Of a stretch of 64,000 nucleotides of DNA, positions 1-11,001 are shown piece by piece. This stretch comes from Incurvaria masculella. Its lineage: Eukaryota; Arthropoda; Insecta; Lepidoptera; Incurvariidae. Both the position numbers and the translations under genes were made by a program. The stretch's first letter is position 1. Each line of letters starts with the position of its first letter. Where the stretch lies: positions 16,701,001 to 16,765,000 of the forward strand of contig OX335652.1 of the NCBI GenBank assembly GCA_946894095.1. Reading direction: 5' to 3'. The notes beneath the pieces were generated by a model. The model was not told the origin of the DNA. It worked only from the letters and a program-made list of their open reading frames with translations, and made no database searches.

Positions 1-94
1 TACGTTATCGTTACCATTTTTGTCGCGACCTGCTGGTCTATAAGTAATGCATTTCTTCACGTCAGCAATGAGGCGAAATGTTCCAACTATTTAT

Positions 95-424
95 ATATTT
101 TTTATTTTTTTATTTATTTATTTGGAGGAAACACAGAAACAGATAACGTAAACAAAATACTATAGAACTAACCTGCATCCTAACATATTCCTCGCTAATT
201 AATTTATACATAAATTACAGTGACAGTATAGCAAGTCCTATTGAGCCATGTTTTTTATTTTGTGCTTGAAATTGCGCTGAGAGTCAAAGAATATGTCTAG
301 GTCAAATAAGTTCTTATAATAAAGCGTACACATTCTATGTAAAGGGTCCCTAAGGCCAGCGTTGGTGCGTGTCCGACCAAGGTGGAATAAGTCACTGCAT
401 CTGGTGTTTTTTGGCGGTACTCTA
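95..424 (-). pseudogene. 3' end of a Jockey/CR1-like LINE
   Basis: Read on the minus strand, the frame ending at 238 carries the motif set RVP-x-K-x-TR...DLFH...RTN-AGLRDP...DLDIFFD. The same set closes the larger LINE fragment at 45602-46207 (RTPSRSTRN...LFHLD...RTNSGFR...VDIFF). A 3' UTR follows down to an A/T-rich tail with TTTA repeats near 95-125. Only the C-terminal end of the reverse-transcriptase ORF is left. Upstream coding sequence is cut by the foldback element at 425-570, and I could not follow the LINE confidently beyond it. Confidence 0.6.
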
Positions 425-570
425 AGGCTGAGATAAATAGTCGTAACAAAAACTAAGGCTAACGAAAAGTAGTACTTTGTGACGTCACTTTTACAAGTAA
501 TGCATATTGACGTCACAAAGTACTACTTTTCGTTAGTCTTAGTATCTGTTACGACTATTTATCTCAGCCT
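425..570. mobile_element. Foldback MITE with about 63-bp inverted repeats
   Basis: The arms 425-487 and 508-570 are near-perfect reverse complements, with a spacer of about 20 bp. They begin AGGCTGAGATAAATAGTCG and meet at TGACGTCA. TAA on both sides (423-425 and 570-572) fits a 3-bp target duplication of the PIF/Harbinger type, but this could be chance in AT-rich DNA. The element is inserted in the coding end of a LINE fragment. No coding capacity. Confidence 0.75.
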
Positions 571-667
571 AAGACATACAAGTTGAAGCCAGAGTTGCCA
601 GAATATGCAGCGGCTTTAATAATTGTTCGATTGTGTCCCAGGATAAATTGTGACATATTTCACGATG

Positions 668-1040
668 TAGGGCTCGTGGTGTAGGGTCCAGAGGACTTGC
701 CTTTTATGCGAGCGGTTATCAAATCCTCGCCCGTTCGTGCATCACTTTCTTTCTTTTTCTGAGTTTGATAAGTCCATTTCGGTACGCATGCGAGCTGTTA
801 CATGGTTAAGAAACCATTTGAAACTGTAAATGGTAGGGTTAAGCCGTATTCGACGATACTATGATCGAAGCACCAATCAAAAATTGTCTGGGTTTCCATC
901 CAGTTCAGTGTAACCGTACTCGTAAAGAGAAGGTCCTGGCATGGCACCGAATTCCTTGCGGAATGTCTTGTATTGGACGAATGTCATGACGGTAGTTTTG
1001 TGGTATTAGCCATCCATGTCAGGTTCCATAAAAAAACACG
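668..1040 (+). mobile_element. tRNA-headed SINE, diverged copy
   Basis: The body matches the SINE seen better at 57206-57612: the segments around GGTAGGGTTTAAGCC, CCATCCAGTTCA, AAGGTCCTGGCATGGCACC and GGTATTAGCCATCCATGTC occur in the same order, ending in an A run. The head (about 668-735) is a poor tRNA-like match in which the box B region has decayed. Non-autonomous; it would have relied on a LINE for transposition. Confidence 0.7.
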
Positions 1041-1400
1041 CCACGCGGACTCCGAAACGCGTAACATCTACGAAATTAGCGAGGGAGAAGCTAGATATGC
1101 AAAAAAAAATGCAGCTCCAGTGGTAATTACCATATAAATCCTTGAATACCATGTTCACGTATAATTTTTTCATATTTTCGTCATCGAGTTATCTATCCTT
1201 TGTATTATTTAGTTTCGCGAGTTTGTTCAGTTATTTTTCATGTATTTTTTTAGGAAACTGAATAAATGTAGATAGTTACGTTAATTACACAATTAATAAA
1301 TTTAACCGCAGACCGAAAGCTTGTCGTCTGTAAAAACCACTTTTTTCAGTGTGGAGCAAAAACAATCATACAAGGATATTACAAAATTTAAAATATGCTT
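1041..1400. other. AT-rich stretch, no feature seen
   Basis: I see no conserved frame, splice-flanked exon or recognised repeat here. Confidence 0.5.
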
Positions 1401-1407
1401 TATGAGA

Positions 1408-1643
1408 TACAGGACAGCCGACTCGAAAAAGTTTTGTTGAGAAAATTAATTCACATGAAAAGATTCGCAACTTTACAAGAGTTCTTCAAAAAGTTGAAGC
1501 GAAAGAATAATTACTAAGCCCTATTAGAACACTTTGTCGTGAACAGTCCATTAAAAAGTTGCGATTAAAAGATGTTTGTTTTTCTTTAAAGAACTTGGCA
1601 AACATTTTCAAAGAAGGCAGTAACCGTGTTGGTTATTACAAAT
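1408..1643 (+). pseudogene. Decayed coding fragment of unknown family
   Basis: One frame reads through coding-like, charged sequence (GQPTRKSFVEKINSHEKIRN, later SIKKLRLKDVCFSLKNLANI and NRVGYYK) and ends at a TAA at about 1641. It has an in-frame stop about midway and another at the start, so it is not intact. The density of Lys, Arg and Leu in helical spacing and the clean C-terminus suggest the tail of a transposase or other element protein. I do not recognise the family. AATAA-like sequence lies just after the stop. Confidence 0.4.
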
Positions 1644-1765
1644 AAATGTAATGAATATAAGTTATAATAATGTGTTTTAATTAAAGATACAACTTTGTTC
1701 GAAAGTCAAGTTTTGATTCACTAAGATTTGGTTTCGTTATTGTAGCCATTCCCAGTTGAGGATTA

Positions 1766-1881
1766 GCAGGCCTATTCCTGGAATTCCGCAATCAGGAATC
1801 GGAATGCAGAGTCTAGAAAATAGCTTTTGTAGCGGTTGTCTGATTCCTGATTACGGAATTCCAGGAATTGGCCAGCAGACT
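1766..1881. mobile_element. MITE with TIR near GCAGGCCTATTCCTGGAATTC
   Basis: The ends read GCAGGCCTATTCCTGG and CCAGGAATTGGCCAGC, followed inward by a second complementary block around AATCAGGAATCGGAA and TTCCTGATTACGG. The same terminal sequence bounds the longer element at 26232-26446, so this is a family. Non-coding. Confidence 0.6.
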
Positions 1882-1929
1882 ATCTATTTTTAGATAAAAA
1901 TAGAGAAATTAGATCATGACAATACAAAA

Positions 1930-2239
1930 AACCGGCCAAGTGCGAGTCGGACTCGCGCAAAAAGGGTTCCGTACCATCGTAAACGATTTAACACCAAAAA
2001 AATTATATTTTTTGTATGAAACCCCCTTTAATTTTTATTATATTTAAATTTTACTTATTTGTTGTTATAGCGGCAAAATAAATACACACTCTGTGAAAAT
2101 TTCAGCTGCCTACCTATTACCGTTCATGAGATACAGACCTGTGCCAGATGGACGGACGGACGGACGGTCGGACAAACGGACGGACAGCGGAGGCTTAGTA
2201 ATAGGGTTCCGTTTTCACCCTTTGGGTACGGAACCCTAA
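1930..2239 (-). mobile_element. GGGTTCCGTACCC-family repeat (full copy)
   Basis: A lepidopteran interspersed repeat of about 300 bp. In its forward sense it starts AGGGTTCCGTACCCAAAGGG, forms a hairpin with ACGGAACCCT, carries a CCGT microsatellite, then CTGTATCTCATGAACCG, GGCAGCTGAAATTTTCACAG and TTTTGCCGCTATAAC, and ends with the palindrome GTGCGAGTCCGACTCGCAC and CTTGGCCGGTTTTT. This copy is complete and reversed. Both ends are self-complementary. No coding capacity; the transposition class is not settled by the sequence. Confidence 0.85.
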
Positions 2240-2790
2240 AAACTACTATAACATGAAAGTAGCACTTAGGTTACGCCCCTTCTCACAAAATAAAATTGTA
2301 GGTGTATATCAGCCGCCATTTGAAAGGAGAAAGCGCACCCTGGCAGACACCCAACTTGTCTCACTCGTAATTCGACACGGCACAGACGCGCCACGGAATT
2401 GGAATGGCAGTGGTGCTCAGCTCCTTCTGCAGATTCGCGCAGAGTAGAAAACAAAAGAGGTGAAATCCAAATCGGTTTTACATAACTTCACGCCACTTTC
2501 CCGGAGGGGTAGGCAGAGATGATAGAGCGCCATACGGTACGATCACAGCACACTTATTTCGCTTTATCTACTGACATGCATCTGTTCATACATGCTCCAC
2601 TACTACGGGTGCTACGTACCTTACCTTTACGAAGTATCACATCGATTTGGATGCAGTACGCTCTCTTAGGCCAACCGGATACTTTCGCTCACTTCTGCTC
2701 TGTAAATGTATTTCGAAATTCTTTGATTCCGTTCCGTCACGTGACTCGGGCCCGCACCCCCCAACCCCCCTCGTGACCAGACGAGATCGA
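2240..2790. other. No confident gene
   Basis: Short frames occur on both strands, but none has coding-like composition or splice context. The segment around 2495-2600 (TTCCCGGAGGGGTAGGCAGAG) resembles a dispersed insect repeat, but I cannot delimit it. Confidence 0.4.
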
Positions 2791-2792
2791 AA

Positions 2793-2848
2793 GCTGGACC
2801 CACAGAAATCGGAATATACTAAATAATTCCGATTTCTGTGGCTGGACC
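2793..2848. repeat. 40-bp perfect hairpin between 8-bp direct repeats
   Basis: The arms CCACAGAAATCGGAAT (2800-2815) and ATTCCGATTTCTGTGG (2826-2841) pair perfectly around a 10-bp loop. GCTGGACC occurs immediately on both sides (2793-2800 and 2841-2848). An 8-bp direct duplication fits the target site duplication of hAT-type elements, which would make this an ultra-short foldback insertion. A different rearrangement could also give this pattern. Confidence 0.6.
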
Positions 2849-3173
2849 CCGCTCTTACCCTAAATATGTCACGTGGTTTATGAACGCTACCTAACGTCAT
2901 ACCAATGTTGTATAAAGATTATAAAATTCCACAGGTCTGTGAATCTAGCTGTTTTATATATATGTTATACATAACTGTCTTGGAATGTAAACAATTGAGT
3001 CAACTTAGTAAATCGAACTGAGTGAAAACAGCTTGAGAAACATTAAATGTTACCGTTACTTTAAATTGTTTTTTTTTTAACTCTGTGCAGTAATTTGTTT
3101 TCTGTTACTGTTTCCCTAACTGTTCGAAAACTGTTCTAGTATTTTTTCCATTCTTACATTCAGTAATGTAATA

Positions 3174-3374
3174 ATGCATTATATTCAATATAAAGGTACT
3201 GTCCAATCTGTTAAAATTACAGAACCTTTTGAAAATGGACAATTGAACGCCTTATTTGTAGTCAGTCGTAATCTTCAATCAGTTAGGATAACCGTTTCAA
3301 AATCATCTGATCAGTCGCACGTGTTATTTTCACCAAGCGGTACTGTTCAATCGGTAAAAAAAACTATACCGTAA
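3174..3374 (+). other. 66-codon frame with three internal repeats
   Basis: The frame carries GTVQSVKIT, RNLQSVRIT and GTVQSVKKT at spacings of about 25 residues, and the DNA shows the matching imperfect repeats of about 75 bp. There is no signal peptide, no splice site of quality and no recognised domain. It may be a diverged minisatellite that happens to stay open. Confidence 0.3.
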
Positions 3375-3569
3375 TACATTAGCAAGGGGAAATACTTTAC
3401 TATGAATGACTGAATTTTAACTGTGCTAAAACAGTAAGCAGTTGACATTTTTTTCAGCGAGAATACATTAAATATAAACCAATGATAAATCAATGATATT
3501 TGCTATTAATGACATCAGGTACTTAATTTAAAGTTAAAATGTAATGAAATCAAACATAGTTTAATGACG

Positions 3570-5460
3570 ATGTAACTAGTTCTAGCAGTGACGAGAGATG
3601 GCGCTAGTTAGTAATGTACCAGCGAAAATAAGCATTTTTCGGCGAGTTTTGTACGTTGTATTACGTCAGCTATTCTCTTTAACTTTTCATAGTGAACCGC
3701 AAGGTACCGGAGCCCGAACATCGACAGAAATTGCACCCGTGACGATGTTTTTTATTTTATTTATGTATGTACACCAACAGCTTAAAAACTCAACAATTGA
3801 TCGTTAAATACTTAATACATAAATTAAAGCCAAAGTTTACAACCAGTGGGCATCTAAATCTGTTCGGACATTCGTTCGATGCAATCCGAATCCACCCGAA
3901 GGCGCCACCTCGGCTCGGTGTCCCCGAGTCGTTCTATCAGTAACTGTAGATGGCGCTAGTTAATAATGTACCAGCAAAAATAAGCAGTTTTCGAAGAGTT
4001 TTGTACGTTGTATTACGTCAGCTATCTATGAACCGAAAGGTACCCGCCCGAACATCGATAAGAAATGGCACCCGTGACGATGTCTACAACCAGTAGGCCT
4101 CTAAATCTGTTCGGACAATCGTTCAATATAATCCGAATCCACCCGAAGGCGCCACCTCGGCTCGGTGTCCCCGAGTCGGACGTGACTCCCGCCGCCCGCG
4201 GGAAGTCACGCCAAGTGTCAGTCACTTGGCCCGGCTTAGCCCGCGCAAATGCTGAGTAATGCGTCCATTAGCGGTCGGGACTGGGTGTAGGGTGTGCTCT
4301 CGGTGGAGGATAATAAATTATGCGCGTCGCGGGCCGCGCGATGGCTCCTGGGGGATAGCGGGCGCGTCTCCAGATTTTCATGGTTCGGTGTGATTCGGTT
4401 TCTTGACGTTGCCTTTATGACGTCAAACTTATTAGGATTTGTGTCTTTTTGATCGCGATTGACTTGGTCGTCGAAAAAATATATTTTGACTAACTTCAGT
4501 TTCTTTCACAAATCACCGTCAACATTCTAATAACCGTTTTAATAACGATGTAATTCGTTCTATCAGTAACTGGAGATGGCACTAGTTAGTAATGTACCAG
4601 CGAAAATAAGCAGTTTTCGAAGAGTTTTGTACGTTGTATTACGTCAGCTATCTATGAACCGAAAGGTACCCGCCCGAACATCGATAAGAAATGGCACCCG
4701 TGACGATGTCTACAACCAGTAGGCCTCTAAATCTGTTCGGACAATCTTTCAATATAATCCGAATCCACCCGAAGGCGCCACCTCGGCTCGGTGTCCCCGA
4801 GTCGTACGTGACTCCCGCCGCCCGCGGGAAGTCACGCCAAGTGTCAGTCACTTGGCCCGGCTTAGCCCGCGCAAATGCTGAGTAATGCGTCCATTAGCGG
4901 TCGGGACTGGGTGTAGGGTGTGCTCTCGGTGGAGGATAATAAATTATGCGCGTCGCGGGCCGCGCGATGGCTCCTGGGGGATAGCGGGCGCGTCTCCAGA
5001 TTTTCATGGTTTGGTGTCATTCGGTTTCTTAACGTTGCGTTTATGACATCAAACTATATTAATTTATATTGTTGCATTAGTAACTTTGTTAGTTGTAAGT
5101 AATTTAAACTGAGGGTGGCTGTTTCTATTGTTCTTTGTTCTTTGCCTTAATCTGTACTGCCAAGGATTTTTTTGGCAGTAGCATTTAGATCTAAGTGTGT
5201 ATTTCATAATTGTGGATGTGAAAATATATTTTGTACACCCGTGAAGTTTATTTGCGGGTTCTTCTTTACTGGGTTGATTGAATCTGCGGATCTTTGTGGC
5301 GTAACTTAGGGTAATATGACTACCAAAAGTTTTAATAAATGAAAATAAGTAATGGATTCTTTTCGATCGCTATTGACATGGTCATCGACAAAATTATATA
5401 TTGACTAACTTCAGTTTCTTTCACAAATCACTGTCGAAATTCCAATAACCGTTTAAAAAA
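3570..5460. repeat. Tandem array with 626-bp period
   Basis: Three units each start near a sequence like TTCTATCAGTAACTGGAGATGGC. Unit A (about 3570-3925) is partial. Unit B is 3930-4555. Unit C begins at 4556, is nearly identical to B up to about 5056, is interrupted by about 300 bp of unrelated sequence, and resumes at about 5355-5460. Mirror frames at 4022-4225 and 4648-4851 differ by one residue and only reflect the duplication. Diverged relatives of the unit start lie at 14265-14350 and 15508-15620. Confidence 0.8.
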
Positions 5461-5611
5461 AATTGAACGGACTTCTAGCAACCTGGAGTAGAAGGCGGTA
5501 CAAAAGTGCACCTGAAAATATATGATAGACCCAATGTATCTGTTGTTGTTATATCTGTTGTGGTTTTTTTTAAACAGTTATTTTTTTCTCTGTTTTTAGT
5601 ATTTCCTATCA

Positions 5612-5815
5612 TTAAGAGTGGTATTCTTTAAGAAAATTTATGAAAGGGCCACCCCTGAGATATTCATTACTAATGAGAATACTAAATATATATTCGAATC
5701 GGTTGACAGTTTGCGGAGATATCGAGTAAACATAGACACAACAAAAATTAAATAAAAAACCTACAGACGAGTTGAGAACCTTCTCCTTTTTTGAAAGTCG
5801 GTTGAAAATAAAATC
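5612..5815 (-). repeat. Dispersed repeat related to 24933-25230
   Basis: Both places carry the stretch reading CCGACTTCAAAAAAGGAG and GGTTCTCAAC/ATTCG, followed by a T-rich stretch. This is a widespread insect repeat motif; the boundaries given are approximate. It is not a gene. Confidence 0.45.
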
Positions 5816-6011
5816 CAACCGAGCCTAGAGATAACTTATCTATAGGGTCGGTAAAATATGGTATTTCCTCCAAATATTCAAATTTAGTGTGAAGTAGCAC
5901 TTGGCCGGCCGGCATGGTTTTCGCAGACCCCGTGAAATTTCGAAAGCCCATGGGCATCGTCGAACACCTCTTATGTAGGTACCTGAGATGACTCATGATG
6001 AGGATTCGTGG

Positions 6012-6420
6012 CTTTTTTTTATGCAACCTGACATGGATGGCTAATACCACACAATTATGACATTAACCCAATACACCACATTCCCAAAGGAATTTGGTGC
6101 CATGCCAGGACCTTCCCTTTATGAGCACGGCTACATTGAACTGGATGGAAAACACGGACAATTTTTTATTGCCGCTTGGACCATATTTTCATCCAATGCG
6201 ATGGTACCAACCCGGGCGAGCTTAAACCCTACCACCTAGTAGGGGAAGGGGACCTACAGTTTTACATGGATTCCGAACCATAGAGCAGCTCGCATTCGTG
6301 ACGAAATGCACTTATCGAACTCGGAAAGAGAAGGACAGTGGTGCATGTCGGTATTGAACCCAGGCCTCTGGTACGTTAGGCCAGTCCCCGCGCCACTAGG
6401 CTACGAGCCGCTTAGAGCCC
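6012..6420 (-). mobile_element. tRNA-headed SINE
   Basis: On the minus strand the head begins GCGGCTCGTAGCCTAGTGGC (box A TAGCCTAGTGG) and carries the box B-like CTGGGTTCAATACC. The body follows, then the tail GGTATTAGCCATCCATGTCA and a T/A run. RNA polymerase III would start at the head. The open frames at 5748-6050 and 6057-6239 lie within or across this repeat and are not genes. Confidence 0.85.
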
Positions 6421-6955
6421 ATGTTTCATTCACATTCATATTTATTTATATTTCATTTAAGAAAACTTTATAATTGGTAATGCAGTGATTAAGATTGTGT
6501 ATTACTTATCCTTAGTGCGTACTCAATTCATACTTTGAACATACACCCTTATGCCTTCTATTCGCAACATATGATATTTTATTTTTCTATAACTTCATAA
6601 ACCATTTCAATGTCACGCGACATTTGAAGATAACACGAGATGAAAGTTAGATGGAACAGAAAAAAATAAACAAGAAGATTGGTAACATGACAAATGATAG
6701 CTGTCACATGTATTCAATTATATTTCAGGGACTTTCGGGTGCCCTAAGATGTTTCTTTTTAGTTTTTAACCTCGAAATTACTAATAAACAAGGCTCACCG
6801 CATAAATAAATCAACAAAAATACTCATCAAAATAATAAGTTATGGAACCCATGATGTCTAAAATTTAGAAGTTATGGATAACAATCCTACTTCTAATGTC
6901 ACTAACACTTCTTATTACAAAGGTGCCGGAGAAATAGGCCGCATTGGTTGGAGGG
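6421..6955. other. AT-rich stretch, no feature seen
   Basis: No frame, hairpin or known repeat that I can support. Confidence 0.5.
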
Positions 6956-6959
6956 GGGA

Positions 6960-7640
6960 ACGGCAGAACGTCTAAAATGCAGATCGTATAATATCATATT
7001 TTAACAAAATTTTAAAACCATGCACAACGTATAATCGGTAGATCGTATAATTTTATACGAAGTGCATGAAGAAGTTTAAAAAATAAAATTACTTATTTCT
7101 CCATGCATAACGTATAATAGTCACAACGTATAAAATTATGATATTTATTTAACAAAAAAGAAAACCATGCATATTATATAATCGAAAATCTTTTCTTACG
7201 ATAAGCGCCCTTATGCATATACTTTTAAAGCGTATACTCGCAGCACGCGATTTTCGACCGTCTCAATTAGCGTTGTAGCAAATTGTTACTGTTTAACAAA
7301 TATCGATTCGTAGCAATTTCAGCATTAAATGTATCGTTATTAGGGCGTTTTATGCAGTGCTTCTTGGCATATTATACGTTCTGCATGGTTTTCTTTTTTT
7401 GTGAATTCACGTTAGGAATATTATACGTTGTGACCATTATACGTTCTGCATGATGCAGTTGATTCTATTTTTAAACTTTCTTCATGCACAACGTATAAAA
7501 TTATATGAAATATATAAATAATTATAATATGAAATTGTATAAAATTATACGTTGTGAATATTATACGATATGCATGGTTTTGATTTTTTGGAAAAAAAAT
7601 CCTTTTATACGTTGTGAATATTATACTTAGTGAATACGAC
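6960..7640. repeat. Field of inverted ATTATACGTT/GCATGG motifs
   Basis: The motif AACGTATAAT, or its complement ATTATACGTT, recurs about a dozen times, usually next to TGCATGG or CCATGCA. The left half (about 6980-7175) and right half (about 7365-7630) mirror each other; for example CCATGCACAACGTATAAT near 7018 is matched by ATTATACGTTCTGCATGG near 7370. The centre (about 7190-7360) is unrelated. This looks like a large degenerate palindromic element or a nest of short ones. Confidence 0.6.
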
Positions 7641-7660
7641 TCGGTTGGAGCAATATATAA

Positions 7661-8964
7661 TCTATACTCTATACTATTATATAAAGAGGAAAGGTTTGAT
7701 TGTTTGTTTATTTGAACCGAATAGGCTCTGAAACTACTAAACGGATTTGAAAAATTATTTCTCCGTTGGAAAGCTACAGTCTATCCGAGGGACATGTTTT
7801 ATCTTAAAAAAATTAGGGATCCTTACCAAAACTCCGATAACGTAACCCAAGGTGCAAAAAAATACCATTAATGTTCCTTACATCGCGTGCGCTGCGAAAA
7901 CTATTCACGATAGAACAAAATGATGTAATACAATTTTATAGAACACATTATATACTAACTATTGTAGTTATATCACAATAAGTGTGCATTTATTTTAAAA
8001 TAAAAATTTAAATACCGCCGCTTGAAAAGGCTCTTTATTTGTACCTAGATATTAATTCTTATCAAAATAAATAAATTATTATTCAAGATTGTTTCAATAC
8101 CTTTATATTACTTTTTAAATTATTCGATTCGGACATTTCATTCGAAAGATATCATGATTTAAAAAATTAGAAAAAACTCCGTTCGGCCAACTATGCGTTT
8201 AAGAGTTTGTAGGCGTCACTCAGAGGTACGGGAGGGGAGTCAGCCGGCTCCCTGCGCAGCAGCCGTGTGCGGAATATAAGAAATTGTCGCTTGATAATAT
8301 TTTGTCGCTTGATGATAATTAGTTTAGTAGGTAACTAAACGCATTCAAAAAGTTCTTTTCACAACTAGACCCATTAATATATGATGTACATTTAGTTATC
8401 CTAATAAATCGTTTTATGATTTTCGATTAAATTGTATTGTCGGTAGGTAGGTCGGTAGGTAGGTCGATTGTAGGTAGCTAATAACAGTTAAACATGTTTG
8501 AAAAATGTTACGTCTTTTCACGCGGCAGGAAGATACATTCTCCAAAGACATTCTCAAAAGCCGTAACATTTTTCAAACATGTCTAACGACCGCGGTAATC
8601 TCAAAAGTATCATCATAACAGTTAAGCTAATTATTTAGTGAAAAATAAAACAACATCAAATAGTGTTTAGCCAGGGAGGCTTTAACTCAATAAATTATTT
8701 ATTTAATGGCTTTTGTTTTGTGGTTATGACCTTTTTACAATAATTAATAGTATGAAAAATACATAAAAGTAAAAAATACAAAAAAAATATATTTACAAAA
8801 TTTGTTTTGTGAATATATGTGATTTTTATTTCAAATATTTCAATGTAGGTATATGCTCTTTTTTTAGGAACTCTACGTAAGAAGGGTTTATTTGTGTATC
8901 ATTGTGACAAAATAATATTTTTTAAATTATATTATGCCTTTGCAAAGCCGGGACGGGCTGCTAG
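7661..8964 (+). mobile_element. Non-autonomous Helitron-like element, copy 1
   Basis: It starts TCTATACTCTATACTATTAT after an A and ends GCCGGGACGGGCTGCTAG before a T, with a short hairpin (AGCC...GGCT) just ahead of CTAG. These are the expected Helitron ends with A/T insertion. A second copy lies inverted at 27140-28489. Near 8486-8620 it contains the inverted arms ACATGTTTGAAAAATGTTAC that also occur at the end of the Penelope-like fragment at 43600, so a Penelope terminal piece sits inside. No Rep/helicase coding. Confidence 0.75.
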
Positions 8965-8994
8965 TATATAATATGGCTCCTAATTCTCATGTGG

Positions 8995-9058
8995 TGTGCT
9001 AGGTTAATATCTATCGGTCAGTTCGGTATTAGCCATCTATGTCCACTTACATAAAAAA
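8995..9058 (+). mobile_element. SINE 3' tail fragment
   Basis: Contains GGTATTAGCCATCTATGTCCA followed by an A run, the tail of the SINE family at 57206. The head and body are missing. Confidence 0.5.
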
Positions 9059-9187
9059 AAAATATTTAAGAGAAAGATAAAGAGACATTATATCTCTGGT
9101 TTCTAATACGATCGGTCGCCCTAACCTAATCCAGTGCTAACGTAAAAAATATGTAGAAATAATGAAACCTTATCTCTCATTATCTTT

Positions 9188-9502
9188 ATTAGGGTTCCGT
9201 ACCCAAAGGGTGAAAACGGAACCCTATTACTAAGACTCCGCTGTCCGTCCGTCCGTCCGTCCGTCCGTCCGTCCGTCCGTCCGTCACAAGGCTGTATCTC
9301 AGTAACCGTAAGAGGTAGACAGCTGAAATTTTCACAGAGTGTGTATTTATTTTGCCGCTATAATAACAAATACAAAGGTAAGATTAAAAAATAATTAAAT
9401 TTAAAGGGGGCTCCCATACAAAAACGTGTTTTTTTCGTTTTATTTTTTACGATGGTACGCAACCCTTCGTGTGCGAGTCCGCCTCGCACTTGGCCGGTTT
9501 TT
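9188..9502 (+). mobile_element. GGGTTCCGTACCC-family repeat (full copy)
   Basis: Complete forward copy with both terminal hairpins. Its internal CCGT run is the longest in the window, about ten units at 9244-9284. Confidence 0.85.
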
Positions 9503-10303
9503 ATATTATCTAAGATCAAGTTTGGGCGTGCTTGTCTAATGCACAGAGTGGAGAGAGAGAGAGGGTGGAAGCGAGCGTGGCGATAACATCTGGTTAAAAG
9601 TTAAGCATACATAGGCGTGAAAATATAAGGCAAATGTATCGCGAAGGACCCGCGTTTCTGAAATACAATGAAATGTTCTTAAATTCTCAAAATGTTCGCC
9701 AATTTTCTAGGGAGAAATTTGAAATGTTATTGATATTTGAAAATGCACGCAGAATGTATTACTTAATTGTTAATTAATGACTTAATTAAAATGTAATAAT
9801 ATTTTATGTTTTACACCCTATTTGGTTTCACAACACGGAATTTAGATTGTAGTGACAGAAAAAGGAAATCACTAACTTAAGGAATCTGAATGCATCTCGG
9901 AGACGCCAATCCATCTCGTGCCTTATTTTGACTCGCGACTTATTTGTACACTACATTAGGATTAATGAACTCATCAATTATTTAAATAAATTTGAAATAC
10001 AAACGCGGTAAATCTTTTTGATTAGAACGGCTTATAAAACTTCGAATTTATCGTTTGCACGCTTGTATACTCATTTCAATATTCGTTCTTTTAATGATGC
10101 TATATATATTTATATTGATAAAGACTATTTGTGATGAAAAGGTGTGATTTGATCGCAGAATGTAAACTTAAATTAATACTAGGTACTTCCATGCAAACAT
10201 TAAATAGATTTTCGTAATTATCTTATTAATATTACAGCTAAAGTAAACTATTCTTAAAGTAAAAGTAAAAAGTAAAATCTCGACATCATATTTTGTATTA
10301 TAG
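9503..10303. other. AT-rich stretch, no feature seen
   Basis: There is a short GA-rich run near 9550. Otherwise I see no frame or repeat. Confidence 0.5.
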
Positions 10304-10637
10304 TTTTTAGGGTTCCGTAACCAAAGGGTGCCAACGGAACCCTATTACTAAGTCTCCGCTGTCCGTCCGTCCGTGCGTCCGTCCATCCGTCCGTCCGTCC
10401 GTAAGTCTGTCACTGTCAGACTGTCAGACTGTATCTCATGAACTGTAATAGGTAGGCAGCTGACATTTTCACAGAATATGTATTTATTTTGCCGCTATAA
10501 CAACAAATAGGCAACATTAAAAAATAATGAAATGAAAGGGGCCCCATACAAAAAAACCTGATTTTTTGGTGTTAAATCTTGTACAATGGTACGGTACCCT
10601 TCGTGTGCGAGTCCGACTCGCACTTGGCGGGTTTTTG
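10304..10637 (+). mobile_element. GGGTTCCGTACCC-family repeat (full copy)
   Basis: Complete forward copy. GTCAGACTGTCAGACTGT near 10420 is a small local duplication inside it. Confidence 0.85.
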
Positions 10638-11001
10638 ACTTATAAATACTCCGTGTATTTTTTGACGGTTAAAAAAATAATTTGATTTCACACAATTTCA
10701 TATCGCTGTGATCACAGAATAACGCTGTGACGTTTTTTCTCAGCTTCCTCTCCAGCGACCGAGACTGTAAACGAGGCTATAGAAACTTCGCTTAAAAAAT
10801 CATGGATTTTAGATGTTTAATTGAATTCCTGTCCTTGCCCAACGCATATTTGTTTATTTTAATTTAATTGTTATGTTTGCCCTATCATTATTATGTTCCA
10901 GAGGGAAACGTAGTGGAGGGAGATTTCTTGTTATGTACTTAATAATGTTGTTATTTTTGTTTTATGTGTTTCTCTCTGTGTTTTCTCCTATTTAAAAAAA
11001 T

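Noticed and set aside
4022..4885. Mirror-image frames in two neighbouring copies that look like a gene pair
   Set aside because: They arise from the 626-bp tandem duplication; both strands are open at once and no domain or splice site supports either.
9244..9284. Regular CCGT repeats that could look like a CRISPR or satellite
   Set aside because: They are the internal microsatellite of the GGGTTCCGTACCC repeat and recur in most copies; there are no spacers.
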